This document shows positions 1 through 6,652 of a DNA stretch of 6,725 nucleotides, in pieces (the first letter of the stretch is position 1; the number at the start of each line of letters is the position of its first letter). Both the position numbers and the translations under genes were made by a program. The notes below the pieces were generated by a model. The model was not told where the DNA came from. It did no database searches and saw only the letters and a program-made list of their open reading frames with translations. Location: NCBI GenBank assembly GCA_947631365.1, contig CANRLB010000060.1, positions 1 to 6,725 of the forward strand, in the 5' to 3' direction. This stretch comes from an uncultured Bacilli bacterium. Its GTDB lineage: Bacteria > Bacillota_I > Bacilli_A > RF39 > UBA660.

Positions 1-1872
1 CTAGTAATAATAACATGGAATAAAAGTTATTCATATGAAATGAATAATAATGAAGTAGAAGAAAAAGAAATAGAAAGAAAAGAATTTGCAATATATTTAG
101 AAAAGACACAAAATACTCAAGACTATGAAAGATCAGAAGATAAAGATTTTCCAAAGCAAGGATATTTATTAAATGAAGAAAAAACCAAATGTTATGAATA
201 CGGAAGTAATAAAGAAGTACCTGATGCAGTAGAACAAAGTTTATCTAGTGGAGTAATAGATGGAAGTATCATAGTAACAAGTCAAAAAAGTATTTATTGT
301 AATATATATTTTGATAAAGATGAAGAAAAACCAGAAGTAATTACATTCACCTTAACAGGAAGTATAGATAATGGAACATCATTAAGTAATAATAAATTAT
401 ATACCCATACAACAAATGTATCTTATAATGTTACATGGGCAAATGAAGATGTAGCCCAAATATGTGTAAGTGAAGAAGAAACATGTTCAAACTGGCGAGA
501 AGTAGGAAGTAATAGTAAAACAAGTAAAAATGGAAATATATCAATAACACCAACTGAAGGAGCCAAAACAATCTATGTATATTTAAAAGATAAAGCGAAT
601 AATACATCAGAAATAGAAAAAAAGGGAACAATAACATTAGATACAACCAATCCAAATATAACAATAGAAGAAGACACAAATAAAACAACAGAAGATACAA
701 TAGTAATAAATGTTAATGTAAGTGATACAAGTGGAATAAAAAGTGTAACATGTAAAGCAATAATAGATACAAATGAGATTACAGGTAATTATGAAGGTAA
801 TACGTGTACATTTAGTGGATTAAATGATGGTACAGAATATAAAATAACAGGAGAAGCAACAGATGAATCAGGAAGAAAGAATACAAGTAATGAATTAAGT
901 ATAACAACATTAAAAAAAGAATTATCAAGAGATGAAATAATACAAAAATATTTTAATGGAACTGTGCCAGGAGGACTATCTACTAAAATTTTAGGAGATA
1001 TGTATAGATTTGTAGGAAAAACAGCAAATGTATCAAATTATATCTGTTTTGGATATAGTAATCTAGAAACAGATTGCAATAATAAAACAAGTGACTATAT
1101 GTATAGAATAATAGGCATAACAGAAGATGGGCAAATGAAACTTATTAAGAATACGGCCATTAGAGAGGAATCAGCTTATCAATATAAATGGTACGAGAAT
1201 AAGACGACTAATGTAACTTGGCCAAATTCGTATATATATAAAAGACTAAACGGTCTATCGAATGGCTTGACTTCAGGAACTGACGGAGATACTAATTTAT
1301 TCATAGATAGTACGACAAGTAATGTAAAATATATAAAAACAGAAGGGGATACTGCCTGGTATAGCAAGATAGATAGTAATCATCAATGGTTATATGGTGG
1401 AATCAATAATGTCGGTATGAACAATTCTGCCGACTATGTATATAAGATAGAATCTGGGCAGCAAGAAACGGTACAATATAGAAATGAAGATCCCAGTAAA
1501 TGGACGTCAAGTGTTCCGGCAGCAATAGGATTAATGTATGTAAGTGATTTTTACTATTCATATGCTTCTTCTGGTACAAATTCGAAAGATACAAATTGCT
1601 ATTTCTCAACATCAGGATGTGACAATAGTTGGTTATATATGGGTAATAATGGAGAAAATATTCACGATTATCAATATGAATGGACGATGACGCGGAATGG
1701 TCAGAGTTATGAGGGATCTAACTATGGATGGCGAGTGAATCGAGATGGCGAGATGCTCTTAGCGTCATTGGATGAGGACCACTTGATCCGACCGGTTTTC
1801 TATCTGCTCCCTACGATTGAGATTTCCGACGGTCACGGGACTAGTGGTGATCCTTTCATAATAACAAACTAA
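1..1872 (+). CDS. Multidomain cell-surface protein with Ig-like modules and a C-terminal DUF6273/C-type-lectin-like domain (5'-partial)
   Basis: The frame is open from window base 1, so the true start lies upstream. The first internal ATG (40) has no Shine-Dalgarno sequence before it. Counting base 1 as codon 1 gives 623 visible residues. Residues 1-6 (LVIITW) look like the end of a membrane helix and are followed by a charged linker. A module at about 50-107 contains C64 and C100. Two beta-rich Ig/FN3-like modules lie at about 108-214 and 215-303, with YVYLKDKANNTS and YKITGEATDESG as typical edge-strand motifs. The C-terminal domain (about 304-623) contains YMYRIIGI, W561, YGWRVNRDGE (575-584), IRPVFYL (596-602) and a DGHGTSGDPFII tail, a pattern I associate with DUF6273-type domains of gut Firmicutes. 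Ten cysteines fall into five close pairs. The likely role is an anchored exterior protein for adhesion or ligand binding; the ligand is unknown. It ends with tandem TAA stops and a terminator. Surface location is fairly sure, the domain name moderately so. Confidence 0.85.
   Translation, partial: LVIITWNKSYSYEMNNNEVEEKEIERKEFAIYLEKTQNTQDYERSEDKDFPKQGYLLNEEKTKCYEYGSNKEVPDAVEQSLSSGVIDGSIIVTSQKSIYCNIYFDKDEEKPEVITFTLTGSIDNGTSLSNNKLYTHTTNVSYNVTWANEDVAQICVSEEETCSNWREVGSNSKTSKNGNISITPTEGAKTIYVYLKDKANNTSEIEKKGTITLDTTNPNITIEEDTNKTTEDTIVINVNVSDTSGIKSVTCKAIIDTNEITGNYEGNTCTFSGLNDGTEYKITGEATDESGRKNTSNELSITTLKKELSRDEIIQKYFNGTVPGGLSTKILGDMYRFVGKTANVSNYICFGYSNLETDCNNKTSDYMYRIIGITEDGQMKLIKNTAIREESAYQYKWYENKTTNVTWPNSYIYKRLNGLSNGLTSGTDGDTNLFIDSTTSNVKYIKTEGDTAWYSKIDSNHQWLYGGINNVGMNNSADYVYKIESGQQETVQYRNEDPSKWTSSVPAAIGLMYVSDFYYSYASSGTNSKDTNCYFSTSGCDNSWLYMGNNGENIHDYQYEWTMTRNGQSYEGSNYGWRVNRDGEMLLASLDEDHLIRPVFYLLPTIEISDGHGTSGDPFIITN
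1678..1869 (+). other. Candidate hypervariable C-terminal cassette (composition-shifted)
   Basis: From 1681 to 1860 the GC content is 90/180 (50%), against 47/180 (26%) at 541-720 and 62/180 (34%) at 1141-1320 of the same gene. Arginine switches to CGA/CGG and Leu to CTG/CTC/TTG, where the rest mostly uses AGA and TTA. The stretch encodes the end of the lectin-like domain, from the EWT motif through YGWRVNRDGE to IRPVFYL and the conserved-looking tail. In diversity-generating retroelements the variable repeat sits at the 3' end of genes for C-type-lectin-fold proteins, which fits the place and fold. No template repeat or reverse transcriptase lies in the window, so this is a candidate only; recombination between paralogous cassettes would look the same. 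Confidence 0.4.
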
Positions 1873-1918
1873 TAATCGAGAAGGAAAACTCGTAAAAACC
1901 TTCATAGACTTAATCCTT

Positions 1919-1948
1919 TGGGAAAGTAGCAATACTTTCTCATTTTTT
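1919..1948 (+). terminator. Intrinsic terminator of the surface-protein gene
   Basis: A 10-bp stem (1919-1928 with 1933-1942, one G-U pair) closes a GCAA tetraloop and is followed at once by six T residues (1943-1948). It lies 46 bases after the surface gene's stop and ends that transcription unit before the transporter promoter. A weaker CGAG/CTCG hairpin (1877-1892) precedes it. Confidence 0.8.
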
Positions 1949-1957
1949 GTCTAATTA

Positions 1958-1978
1958 TGACAAGTTTTGTCAATTGAC
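1958..1978. promoter_or_regulatory. Nested inverted repeats, candidate operator
   Basis: TGACAA (1958-1963) and TTGTCA (1967-1972) form a perfect inverted repeat with a 3-base centre. The second arm also takes part in a perfect 10-bp palindrome, GTCAATTGAC (1969-1978). Three related half-sites are thus packed into 21 bp, and the last one overlaps the candidate -35 hexamer of the transporter operon. That arrangement suits a dimeric regulator that controls polymerase access. The regulator is not in the window and I do not recognise the site as that of a named family. Confidence 0.45.
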
Positions 1979-2002
1979 TTGTATATAAATAAAAAATGTA
2001 TT
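1974..2002 (+). promoter_or_regulatory. Candidate sigma-A type promoter of the transporter operon
   Basis: The -35 box TTGACT (1974-1979) matches consensus at 5 of 6 positions. A 17-bp spacer leads to TGTATT (1997-2002), 4 of 6 against TATAAT. Transcription would start near 2009, giving a leader of about 47 bases that includes the ribosome binding site. In DNA this AT-rich the -10 assignment is uncertain. The better-looking TATAAT at 2034-2039 is too close to the start codon to leave room for the ribosome site. Confidence 0.4.
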
Positions 2003-2045
2003 TTAATAATTTTTTAGAAAGGAAATATTATTATATAATTATATT

Positions 2046-2052
2046 GAGGTGA
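2046..2052 (+). promoter_or_regulatory. Ribosome binding site of the first transporter gene
   Basis: GAGGTGA, a near-perfect anti-16S match, lies just before the ATG at 2056, with GAGG six bases from it. It fixes the start of the first transporter gene. Confidence 0.75.
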
Positions 2053-2055
2053 CTT

Positions 2056-4203
2056 ATGCTAAAATTAAAAAATGTTTCTAAATATTATTATCAAGATGGT
2101 GTAGTAGCTAAAGGAATATCTAATGTTAATTTAGAATTACATTTAGGTGAATTTGTTGTTATTACAGGTGAATCTGGAAGTGGTAAATCTACACTTTTAA
2201 ATGTTTTATCTGGTTTAGATAGTTATGAAGATGGAGAAATGTATATTAATGGTGAGGAAACAAGCCATTATACAGAAGAAGATTATTTAAAATATCGAAG
2301 AAGTTATGTGAGTAATATTTTTCAAAATTTTAATTTAGTCAATAGTTATACAGTTTATGAAAATATTGAACTTGCTTTTTTAATGAATGGTTATAATCGA
2401 GGAGAAATTAAAAAGAAAGTTAATGAACTAATTGAAAAAGTTGGTTTAAAAAAGCATAAAAATACCCATACTTCAAAATTATCTGGGGGAGAAAAACAAA
2501 GAGTAGCTATTGCCAGAGCTCTTGCCAATAATACCCCAATTATTGTGGCTGATGAACCAACAGGATCACTTGATAGTAAAGCAAGTAAAGAAATTTTAAA
2601 AATTTTACATGATATAGCTAAAGAAAAATTAGTTATTATTGTAACTCATAATAAAAGTGAAGTAGAAGATTATGCGACAAGAATAATTAGAATGCATGAC
2701 GGTAATATTTTAGAAAATAAAGTAATAAATGAAATTAATCTTGATCATAATGTTCAAAGTATTAAAGTTAATGATATTACATTTATTAGCAAAATAAGAT
2801 TAGGTTTTCGAAATGCCTTTAATATTCCTATTAAATTTTTATTAATGTTTATGATATTTTTATTAATTACTATAACATTAATTACTAATTATGGTTCTTT
2901 CAAATTAGCAGAATATGAAGAAATAGAAGGATATTCGCCAATATTTAATAATTTATCTGATCAAAGAATTGTAATAAATAAGCAAAATAAAGAAGCTTTT
3001 ACTAATGATGATTACGACGAAATTTTAAAAATTAAAGGAGTCGATTATCTAGTTAAAGAAGACTTAGTTAATGATTATCAAACGAATATTAATAATGATT
3101 ATACTTATTTAAATGGTAATTTATATTTAAAAGAAATTAATTATGTTGATCAGGGAAAAGTACCAAGTAAAAGTAATGAAATAGTCATAGTTTGTAATAA
3201 AGATAACTATTATATAGATGAAAGTGAAGTTCTTAATAAAAGCTTTTATTTAAATAATAATGAATTAGTTTATGTATCAGGGATATTATATGATAATAGT
3301 TATAATTTATATAATATGAGTTTTTATTTAAAAGATGAACTTAGAGAAAAGATATATTTAGATATTTTGAAAAACTATAGTAATTTAAAATATAGTTTTG
3401 ATAATGTTACTTTTAATGAATTTGATATTCAAATAAGTGATCAAGTTAAGAAGGGTGAAGTTTATATAAGTGATGATATCTTTGATCAAGAAAAAATAGG
3501 TAAGACTATTAATATTGAAATAAGTAATGTTTATGAAAAGAATAGTCTTAATTTGAAAATTAAAGGCTTATATAATGATAGCAATATTAAAAAATTACTT
3601 AATACTTCTTATATTGATAATTATCTAATATATATTAGTTATGATGATTATGTTAAATTAATAGGAAATAAAAATTATCAAAGTAGTGTTTTTGTTAAAG
3701 ATATTAAAGATTTAGATTATGTATGTAATAATTTAAATAAATTAGGTATTAATACTTTAAAAATACGGGATGCCAAAAGTAATGATGCAGAATTAGTTAA
3801 TAATGTAGTTAAAATATTTAAATTAATAGTAACTATTTGTTTAGTTTTAACTTTATTCTTTATATCTTATTTTATAATGCGTATTATTTATAAAGCTAGA
3901 AATAGTTATTATACGACTTTAAGAACGCTCGGAAGTACTAAAAATGTTTGTATTAATATTTTAATGAATGAATTAATTACTTTAGCAACATTTACTTATA
4001 TATTCTTTATTATTTTGATAATTTTAATTAAAAATAATTTGATAAGTAATGAATATTTAAGTAATATTACAAAATATGTAAGTATATTTGATTATATAAT
4101 AGTTTATTTAATACTTATTTTAATATCTGTTTTAATGAGTTTAAGATATGGTAGAAAAATATTTAAAGAAAGTATTATTAAAACATATAAGGAGAAAATA
4201 TAA
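2056..4203 (+). CDS. MacB-like ABC transporter, ATPase fused to FtsX-type permease (first subunit)
   Basis: A 715-residue half-transporter. The N-terminal ATPase (about 1-220) has Walker A GESGSGKST at 38-46, Q-loop Q90, signature LSGGEKQ at 142-148, Walker B IIVADE at 162-167 with catalytic E167, a D-loop around D173 and switch H198, so it should be active. A short linker leads to TM1 (about 258-278). An ectodomain of about 300 residues (279-585) follows, then TM2 (586-610), a cytoplasmic loop with the FtsX-type RTLGSTKN motif (623-630), TM3 (638-658) and TM4 (678-697). This NBD-TM1-ectodomain-TM2-4 order is that of MacB, whose dimers couple cytoplasmic ATP hydrolysis to movement of an extracytoplasmic domain rather than carrying substrate across the bilayer. 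In a cell with no outer membrane it would extract or export peptides, lipoproteins or antimicrobials; the substrate is unknown. The start has a strong ribosome site. The gene overlaps the next by one base and probably forms a heterodimer with it. It has no tryptophan. Confidence 0.93.
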   Translation: MLKLKNVSKYYYQDGVVAKGISNVNLELHLGEFVVITGESGSGKSTLLNVLSGLDSYEDGEMYINGEETSHYTEEDYLKYRRSYVSNIFQNFNLVNSYTVYENIELAFLMNGYNRGEIKKKVNELIEKVGLKKHKNTHTSKLSGGEKQRVAIARALANNTPIIVADEPTGSLDSKASKEILKILHDIAKEKLVIIVTHNKSEVEDYATRIIRMHDGNILENKVINEINLDHNVQSIKVNDITFISKIRLGFRNAFNIPIKFLLMFMIFLLITITLITNYGSFKLAEYEEIEGYSPIFNNLSDQRIVINKQNKEAFTNDDYDEILKIKGVDYLVKEDLVNDYQTNINNDYTYLNGNLYLKEINYVDQGKVPSKSNEIVIVCNKDNYYIDESEVLNKSFYLNNNELVYVSGILYDNSYNLYNMSFYLKDELREKIYLDILKNYSNLKYSFDNVTFNEFDIQISDQVKKGEVYISDDIFDQEKIGKTINIEISNVYEKNSLNLKIKGLYNDSNIKKLLNTSYIDNYLIYISYDDYVKLIGNKNYQSSVFVKDIKDLDYVCNNLNKLGINTLKIRDAKSNDAELVNNVVKIFKLIVTICLVLTLFFISYFIMRIIYKARNSYYTTLRTLGSTKNVCINILMNELITLATFTYIFFIILIILIKNNLISNEYLSNITKYVSIFDYIIVYLILILISVLMSLRYGRKIFKESIIKTYKEKI
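4189..4194 (+). promoter_or_regulatory. Ribosome binding site of the second transporter gene, inside the end of the first
   Basis: AAGGAG lies eight bases before the ATG at 4203, within the last codons of the upstream gene. Together with the TAATG stop/start overlap it indicates coupled translation of the two subunits. Confidence 0.85.
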
Positions 4204-6623
4204 TGATAAGATTAGTTAATGTTAATAAATATTTTAATCGGCATAAGAAAAATGAAATTCATGTTATCAATAATGTTTCTTATACTTTCCCTAAAAAAGG
4301 TTTGGTAGCTATATTAGGACCGTCAGGATCTGGTAAAACAACTCTTTTAAATGCCATTGGTGGCCTTTTAAAAGTGAGTAGTGGAAATATTTATTTAAAT
4401 GATTATAAAATAACTAAAACATCTACTTATAAACTTGATGAAATAAGGACTTTAAATATTGGTTATATATTTCAAGATTATAAATTAATTGATAATTTAA
4501 GTGTTTTTGATAATGTAGCTATTGCTTTAAAATTAATTGGAATTAAAGATGAAGAAGAAATTAAAAAGAGAGTATTATATACTTTAAATAGCGTAGGCAT
4601 GGAAAGATATAAAAATAGAAAAGCTAGTATGCTTTCTGGTGGTGAAAGACAAAGAGTTGGTATAGCTAGAGCTTTAGTTAAAAATCCTAAAATAATTATT
4701 GCTGATGAACCAACAGGAAATCTAGATAGTAAGAATAGTTTAGAAGTTATGAATATTATTAAAAGTATTTCTTCTAAATATTTAGTAATTTTAGTAACTC
4801 ATGAAGAAGAATTAGCAAGATTTTATGCTAGTCATATTGTTGAACTTAAAGATGGAATAATTACTAATTCTTATGAAAATAATCATAGTAATAAACTAAA
4901 TTATGAAATTGAAAATAATATTTATTTAAAAGATTATGAAAGTATTAAAAATATTAATGATGATAAAATAAATATTAATGTTTATCGTAATCATGATGAA
5001 GATATTGATTTAGATATTGTTATTAAAAATGGGAGTATTTATTTAAAAAGTAGAAATAATGATAAATTAGAAGTTATTGATAATAATTCCAATATTAATT
5101 TAATTAACGATCATTATAAAGAAATTGAAGATAGTAATATTTCTGATAAGGAATTTAATATTTCGCTTGTTAGTAGTGATAAATACAAAGAAAAGTATAG
5201 TAATATTTTTTCTAGTTTATCTTTTATTACATATGGTTTTAAGAAAATATTTAATTATCCTTTTTTAAAAAAGATTCTTTTAGGAGGTTTTTTCTTATCA
5301 GGAATGTTTATCTTTTATGCTATTTCTAATATAATGGCCAAAATTGATATATCACCAAAAGATTATATTAATTTTAATAAAGATTACCTAACGGCTAATG
5401 TTAGAAATATTAAAATAGAAGATTATTTAGAATATGAGAAAAATGCTGATATAAATTATATTTTACCTAATAATTCTTTAGTTGGCTTTCACCTTAATTA
5501 TGATAAATTTTTACAATCTTATAATAGAGGTAGTTTAATTACGGGAAGTTTATCTAATATTGATGACTTAGATAATAGGGAAATAATTAAAGGAAGAATG
5601 CCTAGTAATAATCAAGAGATTGTAGTAGATAAATTAGTACTTGATAAAATGATTGAAAATTATGATACTAAAGCTTATGGTTTTAATTCAATAGAGGATT
5701 ATTTAAATCATGATGTTTATTTACAAAATATGGCTAAATTTACAATTGTAGGTATAACAGATAAAGAAGAACCCAATATCTATGCCTCTAAAGACTTATT
5801 TATAAATATTATTAGTAATAGTGCAAGAGAAATAGATGATTATTATTCTGATAGAGAAGCAATACGAATTTGTGATTACGAATTAGTAAAAGATAAGATA
5901 AAATTAGTTAAAGGTAGATACCCTAGTAATGATTATGAAGTTATTTTAAATATTAATGAAGATTATTATGAATTAAATGAAAAGATAGATTTAGAAATTA
6001 ATAATCAAAAATTATTAGTTGTTGGTTATTATGAAAGTAATAATGAAGATAATTATTTAGTTAATAATAAGATGATTAAATATAATTTAATTAAAAAAGC
6101 TGATACTTTAAGTATTAGTAGTAAAAATAAACATAAGACTCTTGAATATTTTCAAAGTAAAGGAATAAATATAAATGATTCTTTTGAATATTCCAAAGAT
6201 AATTATTTAAGTTTACAAAAGGATAGTATAATAACTACTTTAATTGTTTCTGGTATTATTTTATTAATTTCTTTAATTGAAATTTATTTAATGATTAGAG
6301 CTTCTTTCTTATCACGAATTAAAGAAGTTGGTATTTATAGGGCAATAGGTATTAAAAAAAGCGATATTTATAAAATGTTTGCCGGAGAAATTATTGCTAT
6401 AACTTGTCTTGCTAGTGTCCTGGGAATAACATTTATGGCTTATATATTATATTCATTTAGAAATGTGATTTTTATTGGTAGCTTATTTAAAACGAATATC
6501 TTTACTTATTTATTGAGTATTATTTTAGTATTTGTCTTTAATTTAGTTGTTGGTTTATTTCCTATTTTTAATACAATAAGAAAAACCCCAGCTGAAATAT
6601 TATCAAGAAGTGATGTCGATTAA
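4203..6623 (+). CDS. MacB-like ABC transporter, ATPase fused to FtsX-type permease (second subunit, with extra cytoplasmic domain)
   Basis: An 806-residue half-transporter paralogous to its upstream partner. The ATPase (about 1-220) has Walker A GPSGSGKTT at 39-47, Q91, signature LSGGERQ at 144-150, Walker B IIIADE at 164-169 and H200, all intact. Between the ATPase and TM1 is a 120-130-residue hydrophilic segment (222-345), much longer than the ~35 residues in the partner, that looks like a small beta-rich domain. TM1 is at about 356-377. The ectodomain (378-673) contains two copies of a KGR-x-P-S-N motif (463-468 and 570-575). TM2 is at 674-697, followed by the FtsX-type loop EVGIYRAIGIKKSDI (708-722), TM3 (728-750), TM4 (766-787) and an RKTPAEIL tail typical of FtsX-family permeases. 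It most likely pairs with the upstream product as a heterodimeric MacB-type pump in the cytoplasmic membrane; two homodimers are possible. The substrate is unknown. It has no tryptophan. Confidence 0.93.
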   Translation: MIRLVNVNKYFNRHKKNEIHVINNVSYTFPKKGLVAILGPSGSGKTTLLNAIGGLLKVSSGNIYLNDYKITKTSTYKLDEIRTLNIGYIFQDYKLIDNLSVFDNVAIALKLIGIKDEEEIKKRVLYTLNSVGMERYKNRKASMLSGGERQRVGIARALVKNPKIIIADEPTGNLDSKNSLEVMNIIKSISSKYLVILVTHEEELARFYASHIVELKDGIITNSYENNHSNKLNYEIENNIYLKDYESIKNINDDKININVYRNHDEDIDLDIVIKNGSIYLKSRNNDKLEVIDNNSNINLINDHYKEIEDSNISDKEFNISLVSSDKYKEKYSNIFSSLSFITYGFKKIFNYPFLKKILLGGFFLSGMFIFYAISNIMAKIDISPKDYINFNKDYLTANVRNIKIEDYLEYEKNADINYILPNNSLVGFHLNYDKFLQSYNRGSLITGSLSNIDDLDNREIIKGRMPSNNQEIVVDKLVLDKMIENYDTKAYGFNSIEDYLNHDVYLQNMAKFTIVGITDKEEPNIYASKDLFINIISNSAREIDDYYSDREAIRICDYELVKDKIKLVKGRYPSNDYEVILNINEDYYELNEKIDLEINNQKLLVVGYYESNNEDNYLVNNKMIKYNLIKKADTLSISSKNKHKTLEYFQSKGININDSFEYSKDNYLSLQKDSIITTLIVSGIILLISLIEIYLMIRASFLSRIKEVGIYRAIGIKKSDIYKMFAGEIIAITCLASVLGITFMAYILYSFRNVIFIGSLFKTNIFTYLLSIILVFVFNLVVGLFPIFNTIRKTPAEILSRSDVD

Positions 6624-6652
6624 AAAAATAAAGCTTTACACTTTATTTTTTT
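6622..6652. terminator. Bidirectional AT-rich terminator between convergent genes
   Basis: A perfect 12-bp stem pairs 6622-6633 with 6641-6652 around a 7-base loop. It carries an A-run on the left and a T-run on the right, so it gives a U-tract hairpin on either strand. It begins inside the stop codon of the second transporter gene and also contains the stop codon of the minus-strand gene that enters from the right. The stem has one G-C pair, so terminator strength is uncertain. Confidence 0.6.

Noticed and set aside
431..700. Minus-strand open frame of 89 codons inside the surface gene
   Set aside because: It is antisense to a well-supported coding frame, gives a Leu/Tyr/Phe-rich low-complexity product expected from A-rich sense codons, and has no ribosome site.
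1179..1612. Two further minus-strand open frames (1179-1367 and 1403-1612)
   Set aside because: Both lie antisense to the surface-protein C-terminal domain and have no recognisable motifs or ribosome site; they are shadows.
1..1872. Alternative genetic code (TGA as Trp)
   Set aside because: The visible tryptophans I checked are TGG and no in-frame TGA occurs in any gene, so the standard code explains everything.
1957..1977. Possible tiny leader peptide (MTSFVN) upstream of the transporter operon
   Set aside because: No ribosome site, only six codons, and it lies upstream of the expected transcription start, inside the candidate operator.
2034..2039. Perfect TATAAT as the -10 box of the transporter operon
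   Set aside because: Transcription would start near 2046, at the ribosome binding site itself, and no good -35 lies 16-18 bp upstream. It is likely chance in AT-rich DNA.
1873..2055. A DGR template repeat or its RNA in the intergenic region
   Set aside because: No stretch here resembles the 1678-1869 cassette; the gap is filled by a terminator, inverted repeats and promoter elements.
2056..6623. BceAB-type antimicrobial peptide resistance transporter
   Set aside because: BceB permeases have ten TM segments and a separate ATPase. Here each protein fuses ATPase and a four-TM MacB-like permease, and no BceRS-like two-component genes are in the window.
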